Shown here: positions 52,493-61,770 of the stretch, in pieces
How the letters are laid out: each line of letters begins with the position of its first letter
Numbering within the stretch: position 1 is the stretch's first letter
Assembly (NCBI GenBank): GCA_903922735.1
Contig: CAIXUZ010000038.1
Coordinates: 62,001 to 126,000, forward strand
DNA: 64,000 bases
Source: an uncultured Verrucomicrobia subdivision 3 bacterium
Lineage (GTDB): Bacteria > Verrucomicrobiota > Verrucomicrobiia > Limisphaerales > UBA11358
Reading direction: 5' to 3'
Program-made: the position numbers and the translations under genes
The notes under the pieces: model-generated
Told to the model about the DNA's origin: nothing
Databases searched by the model: none
Seen by the model: the letters and a program-made list of their open reading frames with translations, nothing else

Positions 52493-53760
52493 CGGTCACA
52501 TTCTCCCATGACAAAGTCCAGCGATCCGAGAACCACCGGCACATCGCTGATCATGCAGCCGGGCAGCACTTCGCCCAAGATGCTCAAGTTCACGAAGGAG
52601 GGCGCGCGGATTTTCAGGCGATACGGCGTGCCGCCGCCCTTGCTGTTGATGTAAAAGCCAAGTTCGCCCTTCGGATTTTCGTGGCCGAAATAAATTTCGC
52701 CGGGCGGACAATTCACGCCTTCCGTCACCAGCATGAACTGGTGGATCAGCTCTTCCATGCTCGACAAAACCTTTTGCTTGGAAGGCAGGGTGATTTTGCC
52801 ATCCGCAATGTTGACCGGCTCCTTCGCCTCGTTCCCCCAGCCGCCGGGAATCTTTTGCAGGCATTGGCGCAGGATGCGAACGCTCTGGCGCATTTCCTCC
52901 TGCCGAACCATGTAGCGATCATAGGAGTCGCCAACGCTGCCAATGGGGATGTCAAATTCCAAGTCCTGGTAGCAAAGGTATGGCTGATGCTTGCGCAAAT
53001 CCCAATCTACTCCGCTGCCGCGGAGATTCGGGCCGCTCAAACCGTAATCAATCGCCATTTTCTTGGAAATCACGCCGACATTGCGCAGGCGATCCACCCA
53101 GATGCGGTTGCGCGTGAGGAGGGTTTCGACTTCGGCGAGCGCGACCTCGAACTCGTCGCAGAACTGCTTCACCTGCGCGCACCAGTTCGGCGGGATGTCG
53201 CGCATGAGTCCGCCGATGCGCGTGTAGCTTGTGGTCAAACGAGCGCCGCTGGCGGACTCGGCGAGGTTGTAAATCTTTTCGCGCTCGGTGAAAGTTAGCA
53301 GAAAGATGGTGATTGCGCCGGCGTCCATGCCGAAGGCGCCGAGACCCAGCAAATGCGCGGAGATACGGGCCAATTCGCAGCACATCACGCGGATGTATTG
53401 GCAGCGCGGCGGCAGTTTTTCGTGAATGCCCAGCAGTTTTTCCACCGCGAGCGCGTAGGCGACATTGCTTGCCAGTGGCGCCAGATAATCCAGCCGGTCC
53501 GTGTAAGGGATGAACTGGGTGTAAGTCATGTTCTCGGCGATTTTTTCGTCGCCGCGATGCAGATAGCCCACGTCCGGGTCGGCCTTGGTGATGACTTCGC
53601 CGTCCAGTTCCAGCACGATGCGCAAGACGCCGTGCGTGGCCGGATGCGACGGCCCCATGTTTAGGACCATGCGTTCGCCTTGAACGTCCTGAAGCTCCTC
53701 CACTCCCGCTGCCGTGCGGGCGGCGGAATCTCGGATTTCAATGTCTTGAACGGTGGCCAT
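52489..53760 (-). CDS. nuoD: NADH-quinone oxidoreductase subunit D
   Basis: 423 residues. The quinone-site subunit, homologous to the large subunit of [NiFe]-hydrogenases but without its nickel ligands. Typical are NMGPSHPATHGVLRIVLELDGE (His of the Q-site), the conserved GYLHRGDEKIAENMTYTQFIPYTDRLDYLAP and the C-terminal PVVLGSLDFVMGECDR. It is 4 bp after nuoC and overlaps nuoE. Confidence 0.95.
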   Translation of the reverse strand: MATVQDIEIRDSAARTAAGVEELQDVQGERMVLNMGPSHPATHGVLRIVLELDGEVITKADPDVGYLHRGDEKIAENMTYTQFIPYTDRLDYLAPLASNVAYALAVEKLLGIHEKLPPRCQYIRVMCCELARISAHLLGLGAFGMDAGAITIFLLTFTEREKIYNLAESASGARLTTSYTRIGGLMRDIPPNWCAQVKQFCDEFEVALAEVETLLTRNRIWVDRLRNVGVISKKMAIDYGLSGPNLRGSGVDWDLRKHQPYLCYQDLEFDIPIGSVGDSYDRYMVRQEEMRQSVRILRQCLQKIPGGWGNEAKEPVNIADGKITLPSKQKVLSSMEELIHQFMLVTEGVNCPPGEIYFGHENPKGELGFYINSKGGGTPYRLKIRAPSFVNLSILGEVLPGCMISDVPVVLGSLDFVMGECDR

Positions 53761-53764
53761 GAAA

Positions 53765-54373
53765 TTATTTTAGCCGTTTATCGCTAATACCCGGCTCGGC
53801 ACCTTTCGGCACACGAACGCGCGGTTCGCGAGCAATCGCATCATCCGTGCTGGGCAACGTCACGAACGGTCCGCCTTCCATAGGCGTCACGCGGGTGAAG
53901 GCCACACCGGGCAAATCCGTCGGTTTGCCGGCCAGCGGAAAATCTTTGCGCAAAGGATGATACGGATAGCCTTCCCACATCAAAATCCGGCGCAAATCAG
54001 GATGGCCACGGAAGCGAATGCCCATCATATCATAAATTTCGCGCTCATGCCAATTGGCCGTTCGCCAGACTGGTAAAACGCTCGGAAGCTCGGATTTTTC
54101 CTCTGAAACGGCGATTTTAAGTCTTAATTCAGCTCCGTTACCGATTGCGCGGATATGATAGAGCACCGTCCAGCGTGGATCTTCGCCGTAGTTATCAATA
54201 CTGGTGATGTCCACCAGGTAATCAAAACCGATGTTTTTTGCAAAACTGCAAACTTCAAGAATCTTCTCTGAATCGGCTATTTTCAGGGTGATTTCGCCAC
54301 GAAACTCAGCCGGCTCGGAGACAATGTCGCCGAACCTGGCTTTGATTTGATTGGCGGATTCGAGGGCGGTCAT
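53765..54373 (-). CDS. nuoC: NADH-quinone oxidoreductase subunit C
   Basis: 202 residues from ATG at 54373, which overlaps the nuoB stop by four bases; the frame extends upstream to 54592 only as a shadow of nuoB. NuoC links NuoB and NuoD in the Q-module. Signature: [40 protein letters not shown]. The C-terminus is extended after [11 protein letters not shown]. There is no fusion to NuoD here, unlike in E. coli. Confidence 0.94.
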   Translation of the reverse strand: MTALESANQIKARFGDIVSEPAEFRGEITLKIADSEKILEVCSFAKNIGFDYLVDITSIDNYGEDPRWTVLYHIRAIGNGAELRLKIAVSEEKSELPSVLPVWRTANWHEREIYDMMGIRFRGHPDLRRILMWEGYPYHPLRKDFPLAGKPTDLPGVAFTRVTPMEGGPFVTLPSTDDAIAREPRVRVPKGAEPGISDKRLK

Positions 54374-54894
54374 TTTCCAGCGAGTTGCTTGAAGGCGACC
54401 AGGTCTTGGAGCACCGGTTCCTTTTTGATTTTTTCCTGAATTTTCATCAGCGCGTCCAGCACGGCTTCGGGTCGCGGCGGGCAGCCGGATACGTAAACAT
54501 CCACTGGCACGATATTGTCCACGCCCTGCAGCGTGGCGTAGCTGCGATACATGCCGCCGGTCGAGGCGCAGGCGCCCATGGCGATGACCCATTTCGGCTC
54601 GGCCATCTGGTCGTAAATGCGCTTGAGCGAGCCGGCCATCTTGTAGGTGACGGTGCCGGCGACAATCATGCAGTCCGATTGGCGCGGCGAAAAACGCATG
54701 ACTTCGGAACCAAAGCGGGAAATATCAAAGCGGCTTGCCCCGACCGCCATCAATTCAATGGCGCAGCAGGCCAGTCCCATCGGCATCGGCCATACCGAAT
54801 TGGCCCGGAACCACGCGAGCGCGGCGTCCACGGTCGTCAGCACAACATCGCCTTCGATCTTGGAATTGTAGCCGTATTCGGTTTGGGACTGCAT
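54370..54894 (-). CDS. nuoB: NADH-quinone oxidoreductase subunit B
   Basis: 174 residues. NuoB carries the [4Fe-4S] cluster N2 next to the quinone site. Cluster Cys are in [21 protein letters not shown] and [12 protein letters not shown]. This is the first gene of the operon on the minus strand; nuoA, which normally precedes it, is not there, as the upstream region is occupied by a divergent kinase gene. A CRP-type operator lies about 70 bp upstream of the start. Confidence 0.95.
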   Translation of the reverse strand: MQSQTEYGYNSKIEGDVVLTTVDAALAWFRANSVWPMPMGLACCAIELMAVGASRFDISRFGSEVMRFSPRQSDCMIVAGTVTYKMAGSLKRIYDQMAEPKWVIAMGACASTGGMYRSYATLQGVDNIVPVDVYVSGCPPRPEAVLDALMKIQEKIKKEPVLQDLVAFKQLAGK

Positions 54895-54962
54895 GGTAAA
54901 ACGCGCCTTAAAAAATCGCGGGCTAGCCTAACTGCCGGTAAAAATACCAGCAAGTTCAAATT

Positions 54963-54978
54963 TGTGATTTTTTTCACA
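54963..54978. promoter_or_regulatory. CRP-family operator, TGTGA-N6-TCACA
   Basis: The sequence TGTGATTTTTTTCACA is a perfect dyad TGTGA-N6-TCACA, the consensus of CRP/Crp-like regulators. It sits in the divergent gap between nuoB (69 bp from its start) and the sugar-kinase gene (141 bp). It fits activation of either or repression of nuoB. A match to this 10-base consensus can occur by chance, but the dyad is exact and correctly placed. Confidence 0.55.
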
Positions 54979-55118
54979 AGCAAAACTATTGAGCCGGCTA
55001 ATGGCTGGTTTTATTGGGCGCATCAGCCTGAAATCACCGCCGGTTCCTAAAATTCCGTGCCGGTCAGGAAAAATCTGTTGCTCTATCCACCCTGAATCCG
55101 TCAATTTATGCAGACACA

Positions 55119-56219
55119 ATGAGCACTCTGAAAATCAAACCTGCCGGCACCTGCCAGTACGACGGACTTTCCCTTGGCGAAATCATGCTCCGCCTGGACC
55201 CCGGCGAGGGCCGCATCCGCACGGCGCGGGAATTCAAAGTCTGGGAAGGTGGCGGCGAATACAACGTGGCCCGCGGTTTGCGCCGCTGCTTTGGCATGAA
55301 AACCGCCGTGGCGACGGCGTTTGCCGACAACGACGTGGGCCGGTTGCTCGAAGATTTTGTCCTGCAAGGCGGGGTTTCCGCCGAATTCGTCAAATGGCTG
55401 TCATTTGATGGCGTGGGGCGCACTGTTCGCAACGGCCTGAACTTCACCGAGCGTGGTTTTGGCGTGCGCGGCGCGGTGGGCGTATCCGACCGCGGTTTGA
55501 CGGCGGCCTCCCAGCTCAAGCCCGGCGATTTCGACTGGGATCACATCTTCGGCAAGCTGGGCGTGCGGTGGTTGCACACCGGCGGGATTTTTGCGGCGTT
55601 GAGCGACACCACGCCGCCGCTCGTCATCGAATGTGTCAAAAAAGCCAAGGAGCACGGCACCATTGTCAGTTACGATTTAAACTATCGCCCGTCGCTTTGG
55701 AAATCCATCGGCGGCCAGAAGCGGGCGCAGGAAGTGAACAAGGAGATCGCCAAGTATGTGGACGTGATGATCGGCAACGAGGAGGATTTCACCGCGTGCC
55801 TCGGCTTCCACGTCGAAGGCGCGGACGAAAATCTCCTGCACATTGACGTGACCGCATTCAAGCGCATGATCGAGACCGCGGTGAAGGCGTATCCGAACTT
55901 CAAGGCCACCGCCACGACGTTGCGCGCGGCAAAAACCGCGACCATCAATGACTGGGGCGCAATTGCGTGGTATGACGGCAAATTTTATGAAAGCCGCCAA
56001 TATCCCGATTTGGAAATTCTCGACCGGGTCGGTGGTGGCGACAGCTTCGCGTCCGGTTTCATCTACGGCCTGATGACGACGGGTGATGCGCAACTGGCGG
56101 TGGATTATGGCGCGGCTCACGGCGCGCTGGCGATGACCACGCCTGGCGATACCAGCATGGTGAGCAAATCAGAGGTGGAAAAATTGATGAAAGGCGCTGG
56201 CGCTCGCGTCCAGCGTTGA
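55119..56219 (+). CDS. kdgK: PfkB family sugar kinase, probably 2-keto-3-deoxygluconate kinase
   Basis: 366 residues. N-terminal LGEIMLRLDPGEGRIRTAREFKVWEGGGEYNVARGLRR matches the substrate lid of KDG kinases. The C-terminal PfkB signature is DRVGGGDSFASGFIYG with catalytic Asp. The central region is longer than in typical KdgK, with an extra segment around DENLLHIDVTAFKRM. It would phosphorylate 2-keto-3-deoxygluconate, the product of uronate-polymer breakdown by lyases and GH88. A fructokinase/ribokinase-like role is less likely. It faces the nuo operon divergently and opens the polysaccharide locus. Confidence 0.75.
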   Translation: MSTLKIKPAGTCQYDGLSLGEIMLRLDPGEGRIRTAREFKVWEGGGEYNVARGLRRCFGMKTAVATAFADNDVGRLLEDFVLQGGVSAEFVKWLSFDGVGRTVRNGLNFTERGFGVRGAVGVSDRGLTAASQLKPGDFDWDHIFGKLGVRWLHTGGIFAALSDTTPPLVIECVKKAKEHGTIVSYDLNYRPSLWKSIGGQKRAQEVNKEIAKYVDVMIGNEEDFTACLGFHVEGADENLLHIDVTAFKRMIETAVKAYPNFKATATTLRAAKTATINDWGAIAWYDGKFYESRQYPDLEILDRVGGGDSFASGFIYGLMTTGDAQLAVDYGAAHGALAMTTPGDTSMVSKSEVEKLMKGAGARVQR

Positions 56220-56288
56220 TCATCAAACTCGCGTCTGAAAAACGGGCGGCTTATTTCCGTTGGCAGCGCCAAATTGGCTTGCCTGGCT

Positions 56289-57554
56289 TCATTTGATCTT
56301 CGCTGGGGGAGTCGTGATGGCCCGATACTGAAGTAGTGCTTCGAGCAGGTAGTAGTCGCCCCAGATCAGGCTCGTGTTGGTGAGCGCGTGATTGGGGTCG
56401 GCGTGATAATTGCGCGCGGCATAAACCAGCAGGCTCGCTTTGTCATCGCCTTTGGAAAAATAGGGGGCGGCGGTGAGGGCGCGGAGTGTGGCGGTGGCGG
56501 CATCGAGATATTTCTTTTTGAGTGCAGGCGCTTCAACCAAGCGATGGAGCCGCAAGAACGCCGATGCGGCGATTGCGGCGGCGCTGGAGTCCTTGAACTC
56601 CAGTCCCTTGAGATCACTGTCAAAATCCGCCGGCGGCACAAAATCCGCCGGCAGCCGGGCCAGATAGCGGTCGGCAGCCTTGAGGGAGGCCTCGAGGTAG
56701 CGGCGTTCGCCCGTGGCCTTATACATGTAAGCGAATCCGTAGATGGCCCAGGTTTGACCGCGTGACCATGTGCTTTCATCCGCCTTGCCCTGCTGCGTGC
56801 GTTTGCGGAGAACCGCCCCGGTGCGCGGGTTGAGTTCGACGACATGATAGGTGCCGCCATCCGGTCGGAAGAAAAGTTCCAGCGCGCGGTCCGCATGGCT
56901 GGTCGCGACCTTGCGCAAATCTGCCGAAGTGCCGCCGCGGGTGGTGCCGCCGTGGGCCGCCGCCCAGACGAGTAATTCGAGGTTCATCATGTTGTCGATG
57001 ATGACGGTGAATTTGTTCGTATCATCAATCTTCCCCCAGGAGCGGATCATGCCGGTATCGGCGCGGTAGCGGGAGGCGAGCGACTGTGCGGTGCGGTTGA
57101 GGATGGGCAGATAGGCGGGGTTGCCGGTGAGCCGGTAGCCGTTGCCGTAGCTGTCAAACATCACAAAGCCGGTGTCGTGATGGCTGGAGTTGAACTGCTG
57201 GCTTTCCAGCCCCGCCGTCCATGTTTCCGCGCGCGTGCGCCAGGCTTGCGCCTCTGGCCATTTCTGATCGCGGGCATATTCGTAGAGATACCAAAGTGAG
57301 CCGGGATAAAACCCCGAGACCCAGTCGGCCGCGCCCACGGTGCGCCATTGCGCGCCTTTGGCATCGGTCGGATAAGCGGTTTTCTTCGGTTGCGACACAT
57401 CAAAGGCGGCGAGTTTGCGGGCAGCCACACGCATGACCCCTTCCACATCAATGGAATCGCTGGCCGGCTGGGCGGCGGGCAGCGCGCCTGGCAATGCCAG
57501 CAGCCAGGCTGTGAGGGTGAGGGATGGGATTTTATTCATACGGTTCTGTTTCAT
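56289..57554 (-). CDS. GH88 unsaturated glucuronyl hydrolase
   Basis: 421 residues from ATG at 57554 (alternative ATG 57539), with a signal peptide (SLTLTAWLLALPGALPAAQ). The alpha/alpha-barrel of unsaturated glucuronyl hydrolases is marked by the catalytic-type Asp in HHDTGFVMFDSYGNGY (Asp127) and IIDNMMNLELLVWAA (Asp187), the ESTWSRGQTWAIYGFAYMYKATG segment and SSAAAIAASAFLRL. It hydrates and removes the terminal 4,5-unsaturated uronic acid produced by polysaccharide lyases. The signal peptide suggests a periplasmic location. It is next to a heparinase-family gene, as is usual. Confidence 0.85.
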   Translation of the reverse strand: MKQNRMNKIPSLTLTAWLLALPGALPAAQPASDSIDVEGVMRVAARKLAAFDVSQPKKTAYPTDAKGAQWRTVGAADWVSGFYPGSLWYLYEYARDQKWPEAQAWRTRAETWTAGLESQQFNSSHHDTGFVMFDSYGNGYRLTGNPAYLPILNRTAQSLASRYRADTGMIRSWGKIDDTNKFTVIIDNMMNLELLVWAAAHGGTTRGGTSADLRKVATSHADRALELFFRPDGGTYHVVELNPRTGAVLRKRTQQGKADESTWSRGQTWAIYGFAYMYKATGERRYLEASLKAADRYLARLPADFVPPADFDSDLKGLEFKDSSAAAIAASAFLRLHRLVEAPALKKKYLDAATATLRALTAAPYFSKGDDKASLLVYAARNYHADPNHALTNTSLIWGDYYLLEALLQYRAITTPPAKIK

Positions 57555-57653
57555 GGCCAATGGGTGTTTCAGTCTCAATAAAATATCAAAGAATGCGAAT
57601 TTTTCCCAACCGGAAAAAACTACAGGCTGTTTCTTTTTGTTGATTATTGATGA

Positions 57654-58757
57654 TCAGCCTTGCGTGAAGGCTTTGATGTGCTTGGCGATCACCGCCATCG
57701 CACGGTCGGCGTCCTCGACATTGCGGGGGTAGTAATAGTAAGCCGCCATGTCGGGCTTCAGCGCGAGAACGGCGGGATAGTTGCGGTCCATCGGCTCGAT
57801 CATCGAGGCCTGGAGGTTGTGGTTCTCCATCAGGAAGAAACTTTTCCGGCCCGGAACGCTGCGCGCGGCCTTGATGAATGACTCGCCTTTGCCGCTGAGC
57901 AGAATCTTGCCCTTGCCGCTTTCCTGGCCTTCGCCGGAGCCTTTCATCTTCGCGTCGTCTTCCGCGGTCCATGGCCGGCCGTCGCAGCCGTAGTAGTCGA
58001 GATGCGGCGTGGCGGCACCGGCGGCGAGTTCTTCGGTGGAATAGTGCGGTTGTTGAAACATCACGGTGATTTTATCCGGCCACTTCTTTTTGGCGAAGGC
58101 GCACACACGCCCGAAGAATGCGCTCGCGGCGGCGTAGTGTGCCGACATCGGAGCGTCCTTCGTGCCGAGCGCCTTGACCGCCGCCTCGGATTGATCGAAG
58201 AGAAAACACTTCGGCTCGTCAATGATGAAGCCAGCCATGACGGGATGCTGTTTATACATCTCGGTCAATGTTTCGCAGAAAAACTCGAATGTTTTCGGGT
58301 GATGCACGCTGCTGATGACGCCCGAAACTTTCGGCAGGACGCGCGAACTTCCCTTCTGGTTGATGATCCACGTTTCGGGGTTCAGGATTGAGAAGAGGCT
58401 CGGTGTCTTCGGCGCCCCGGCGGTCAGCCCGCCCCAGCGACACGGCACCGCGAGGATTTTCATCCCGACGCGCGCCGCTTCGGTGGCAATCATCGCGTGA
58501 TTTTCGTAGGCGGCAAACAAATCCTGTTCCAACACACCGACGCAGACGTAGTTCGTGCCAATCGCCGCCATCCATTCCATATCCTCGCGGATTTGGCGTG
58601 GCACGCAGGTATACATCTGCGCGCGGAGGTAGTAAGCGGCGATGGCAGTGGACGTCTTGTTGACAGACTTGACCGGCACGCTGGCGGCTCGCGCCAGTGG
58701 CGCGAGCGATGCCACGGCGACCATCGATGATGTTTTCAGGAAGGTTCGGCGGTTCAT
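57654..58757 (-). CDS. Tat-exported protein, barrel-type glycosidase-like
   Basis: 367 residues. The N-terminus MNRRTFLKTSSMVAVASLAPLARAA is a twin-arginine signal (RRTFLK). The mature part shows alternating strands and helices: IGTNYVCVGV, VGMKILAVPCRW, VMAGFIIDEPKCFLFD and KITVMFQQPHYS. This resembles a TIM barrel glycoside hydrolase; the Asp-Glu in IDEPK could be catalytic. No CAZy family is assigned. Residues about 275-295 (GSGEGQESGKGKILLSGKG) form a low-complexity loop. It sits in the polysaccharide locus between GH88 and a heparinase-like gene, so a role on uronate glycans is inferred. Confidence 0.6.
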   Translation of the reverse strand: MNRRTFLKTSSMVAVASLAPLARAASVPVKSVNKTSTAIAAYYLRAQMYTCVPRQIREDMEWMAAIGTNYVCVGVLEQDLFAAYENHAMIATEAARVGMKILAVPCRWGGLTAGAPKTPSLFSILNPETWIINQKGSSRVLPKVSGVISSVHHPKTFEFFCETLTEMYKQHPVMAGFIIDEPKCFLFDQSEAAVKALGTKDAPMSAHYAAASAFFGRVCAFAKKKWPDKITVMFQQPHYSTEELAAGAATPHLDYYGCDGRPWTAEDDAKMKGSGEGQESGKGKILLSGKGESFIKAARSVPGRKSFFLMENHNLQASMIEPMDRNYPAVLALKPDMAAYYYYPRNVEDADRAMAVIAKHIKAFTQG

Positions 58758-58885
58758 TTGGAATTGAATTGAAGGCTGAAGGTGTGTAACTTAACTTTTT
58801 TACTACCACTTCGACTCTCACGAAAAGGCTCCCCATCAGGGTCATCAATCACAGCCCGTTGCTCTGATTTCTCCTTCAAAGTCAT
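58754..58885 (-). CDS. Possible 43-residue small protein
   Basis: ATG at 58885, stop TGA at 58754-58756, overlapping the ATG of the Tat-exported gene (ATGA). The protein (MTLKEKSEQRAVIDDPDGEP and on) is hydrophilic with no signal or membrane segment. The fit between the upstream lyase stop (58906) and the downstream start is tight, as in an operon. Coding is uncertain: it could be an upstream leader that couples translation. Confidence 0.35.
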   Translation of the reverse strand: MTLKEKSEQRAVIDDPDGEPFRESRSGSKKVKLHTFSLQFNSK

Positions 58886-58905
58886 TGCCGGACTGGATTG
58901 GCCGA

Positions 58906-60825
58906 CTATTTGCTCGGTGGCATTGTCTCATAAAGTAAAACGTATTTATCTTTGCCAGCTTCATTTGACCGGATGATCTGAATGTGTTTCGTCCCGAAAC
59001 TGCCGGCGAGATTCAGCGTCACGGAGTTATTGTCTGTAGTTTGGTTAAAGCGGGTAATCGGACAATTATTACAGCCAACAGGTAGAAATAGATAGGCTTG
59101 CAGCGCATTCGTGGAATGGGCCGCGTAGTTTACGACGGGAGCCGCCTGATTGCGGCCTTGCTGGTTAATGATGCCATCAGCGAGCTGCGGACGGGTCAGG
59201 GTTGGTGAGGTGGCCGGCAGAATCAAAAGATTTTTTTCAGCAAAACCGGTAAAGACCGATTTTAATTTGGCATCAAGGACGGGCGAGCAAGGCAGCAGGT
59301 GAAAGAGCCAGGTATATTCGTGTTCTCCTCCGCTTTCGAGTTGATCGACGAGCAGCGTCCCGATGCCTTTTAACTGGATAAAATGCCGCACCCAGGAGAC
59401 TGGCATCGGCCGGTCCTGAAATCCGTCGTGTTGCATCACCGCCCAATTATAGTTGTCGTTGGCTTGCCATTGAAGCACCCGGCTTCCAGCGGGCTGTGGT
59501 CGGGATTGCCATTTTCCGTTTTTGGTGAAATCACCTTTGCCATCCACCAGGATGGTATTGTGTGCTTGCGGCTGGATATACCACGATTGCCTCAAGGGGT
59601 CGTCGTAATCGGAAATACCGCTGTCCACGACGAAAGCCTTGTCCCAATACCAAAGATGAAAGCCAAGCTTGCCGCCATGCCAGTGTCCTAAAACCTTGGA
59701 CCCCGCATCCAGAAAAGCGTAGCCGGGAGTGGTAGTGGAAGCATCTCTCATGACCGCTTGATCGGAGGCGGAGAACCAAAATGAGCTTGCGGCGGGGCTG
59801 GGGTAAGGCTGGTCGAACACCTTCGCCAGCACCCGGAGGCTGACTGAAGAATCGCTCTCGGTGGAATCGTTGATGGGCGGCATTTTCCCGTCCGGTTGTG
59901 CGACCGTGGCCAGGTAATGGTAAAATTGCTTGAGCCGCTCCTCGCTCCGGGCTGGCGGGGCGATTTGGTTGGCGCGGCACAACAAGTAGGCATCACGAAA
60001 GATCGACACAAAGAACGGATAGTAACCCGGAACCTGCTCGATGGAGTTGCCATCATCGAAAAAGGCCTGATCCAGGTGATGGTTAAGAATGGTTAAGGCT
60101 TTTTCCTTGAGCTGGGCGGCTTCGGGAAGGTCGGGAAAGAGCAGCGCCGCATAAAGCATGGCGGTGGCGCCGTGTGACTGATGGTTGCCCTCGTTGAGCT
60201 TCGCTTTGCCGAAATATTCGAGCAGAACCCGGGCATGAACCTTCACCAGCTCCAAAAGCTCACTCTTCTCTGCCGCCGAATAGCCTTTTTCGCCGAGAAA
60301 ATAGCACCAGGCAAGATTCTGCATCCGCCAGGCCACCTGCATATCACGCCAGTTTCCTTTTTTGGTGGCGAAATATTCGCTCAGATTCGAGGGCACAGGA
60401 TTTTCCGCCGCCCATTTACGGATAAACGCCAGCATGTCATTAAGGAATTCCTTTTCACCCGTGAGATAATATTGCCGGGCGAAGCAGGGAAGAAAATACC
60501 AGCGGTTGAGCCAGTAACTCTTTTCCGGGTCGGTTTTTTCAAGGGCATCCCAGCGGATGGGATCACCCCAAGGGGCGAAGAAGCCGGGTGACCGGATGGC
60601 TTTGATCACATCGGCATCACGGTCGGATCCGATGACTTTGAGTTGAATGAGTCGTCCGCCCTGATCCATGGGGATGTAGTTCCAAACGTCATATTTTGCC
60701 GCATATTCGTAAAACGGGAAAACCCCCGTATGAACCGCTCCGTTGGTTTCCACCGCTGCCATGGGGGAAACCCCGGCGAGCAGAAAAATTATAATGACGG
60801 CGAAAAATTGAAATTTGATTTTCAT
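58906..60825 (-). CDS. Heparinase II/III-type polysaccharide lyase
   Basis: 639 residues with a signal peptide (FFAVIIIFLLAGVSPMAA). The alpha/alpha-toroid begins around residue 90 (GDPIRWDALEKTDPEKSYWLNRWYF); the catalytic-type Asn/His sit in LNEGNHQSHGATAM (about 210-222). The central GNSIEQVPGYYPFF, then the beta-sandwich with LGHWHGGKLGFHLWYWDKAFVVDSG and AHNTILVDGKGDF (about 400-430) belong to the Hepar_II_III domain. Such enzymes cleave uronic-acid-containing glycans by beta-elimination. It could be PL12, PL15 or PL17-like; substrate unknown. Likely periplasmic. Confidence 0.82.
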   Translation of the reverse strand: MKIKFQFFAVIIIFLLAGVSPMAAVETNGAVHTGVFPFYEYAAKYDVWNYIPMDQGGRLIQLKVIGSDRDADVIKAIRSPGFFAPWGDPIRWDALEKTDPEKSYWLNRWYFLPCFARQYYLTGEKEFLNDMLAFIRKWAAENPVPSNLSEYFATKKGNWRDMQVAWRMQNLAWCYFLGEKGYSAAEKSELLELVKVHARVLLEYFGKAKLNEGNHQSHGATAMLYAALLFPDLPEAAQLKEKALTILNHHLDQAFFDDGNSIEQVPGYYPFFVSIFRDAYLLCRANQIAPPARSEERLKQFYHYLATVAQPDGKMPPINDSTESDSSVSLRVLAKVFDQPYPSPAASSFWFSASDQAVMRDASTTTPGYAFLDAGSKVLGHWHGGKLGFHLWYWDKAFVVDSGISDYDDPLRQSWYIQPQAHNTILVDGKGDFTKNGKWQSRPQPAGSRVLQWQANDNYNWAVMQHDGFQDRPMPVSWVRHFIQLKGIGTLLVDQLESGGEHEYTWLFHLLPCSPVLDAKLKSVFTGFAEKNLLILPATSPTLTRPQLADGIINQQGRNQAAPVVNYAAHSTNALQAYLFLPVGCNNCPITRFNQTTDNNSVTLNLAGSFGTKHIQIIRSNEAGKDKYVLLYETMPPSK

Positions 60826-60956
60826 TTAATTCCTAACTTGATGTGTGAAGCATGCCAGTTCTTTTTTAGCTTCGAAATGATTGCCCGATTTCAGCCAGTC
60901 TGGAACTGTTTGGCGATGGAGATTGTCCGGGCTGGCGTGGCGTTAAATTGGTTTGG

Positions 60957-61748
60957 TTACTTGGCGGCTGGCACGCGTTCCCAGGCCTTGACCCATTCAA
61001 CCTCAAACTTGTTGGTGGATTTTTCCTTGGCGCCGCAGCCATTTGCGGGTCGTTCCCCATTCCAGGACTTGATGGTGGATTCGCTTGTGATCATGAGAAA
61101 CTCCGGAACCTTGGAGCCCGGACAATTCGTGTTGGTCGCCACAACCTTGCCGTCGAAGGTGAACCGGTAGCCGGTGTCATCCCATTCCACGCCGTAATCA
61201 TGCCATTCGTTGCCGACAATGCCGGGGAACTTTTGGTTGCTGGACTTGTGCGTTCCGGGTTTATAGCTGCCCCGGTGGAGGGCATACTGGTAGGCGCCTT
61301 TCATAAGTCCCGTGGTTTCCATGATGTCAATCTCCACACCATCTTCCGCCGCCTTGGCCGGGTCTCCCGACTTGCCGTAAGTCGGCGACTGCGCCCAGAA
61401 ACAAACCTGGGTGCCGGGTTGGACGGAGAACCGGCAGCGGGCCACAGTCTTGCCCTGCGTCACGAAAAACTTTTTCCGCGTGGTCACGAAGCCGCAATGG
61501 GTCACGCCCGCTTCATCTGTAAAAGTCGTGATTACAAGCTTGCCGTCCTTGACATCAACCGCCTCCGGAGAATTTATGGCGTCGCGCCGCTTGCCGGTTT
61601 CGACGTTCCAGATTTTCGGGTTGAGTTGGGTGCCGTTAAAATTCTCGTCGAGGGTCAGTTTCCAATCCGCAGCGGCAGCGTTGAAGCTGCCAGTTACTGC
61701 CAGGGCGGCGGCTAGACATAGAAACGTGTTGGTTGATTTCTTTTTCAT
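60957..61748 (-). CDS. GH16 family endo-glycosidase
   Basis: 263 residues from ATG at 61748, with a signal peptide (MKKKSTNTFLCLAAALAVTGSFNAAAA). The catalytic motif of GH16, E-x-D-x-x-E, is EIDIME (Glu139, Asp141, Glu144), with the usual jelly-roll segments LTLDENFNGTQLNPKIWNVE and EWHDYGVEWDDTGYRFTFDG. GH16 enzymes cleave beta-1,3- or beta-1,4-glucans and galactans such as laminarin, agar, carrageenan or porphyran. It would produce oligosaccharides for import. It shares orientation with its neighbours and follows the DUF3472-like gene by 22 bp. Confidence 0.85.
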   Translation of the reverse strand: MKKKSTNTFLCLAAALAVTGSFNAAAADWKLTLDENFNGTQLNPKIWNVETGKRRDAINSPEAVDVKDGKLVITTFTDEAGVTHCGFVTTRKKFFVTQGKTVARCRFSVQPGTQVCFWAQSPTYGKSGDPAKAAEDGVEIDIMETTGLMKGAYQYALHRGSYKPGTHKSSNQKFPGIVGNEWHDYGVEWDDTGYRFTFDGKVVATNTNCPGSKVPEFLMITSESTIKSWNGERPANGCGAKEKSTNKFEVEWVKAWERVPAAK

Positions 61749-61770
61749 ATTTTTTGTTCGCGGAATGAAT

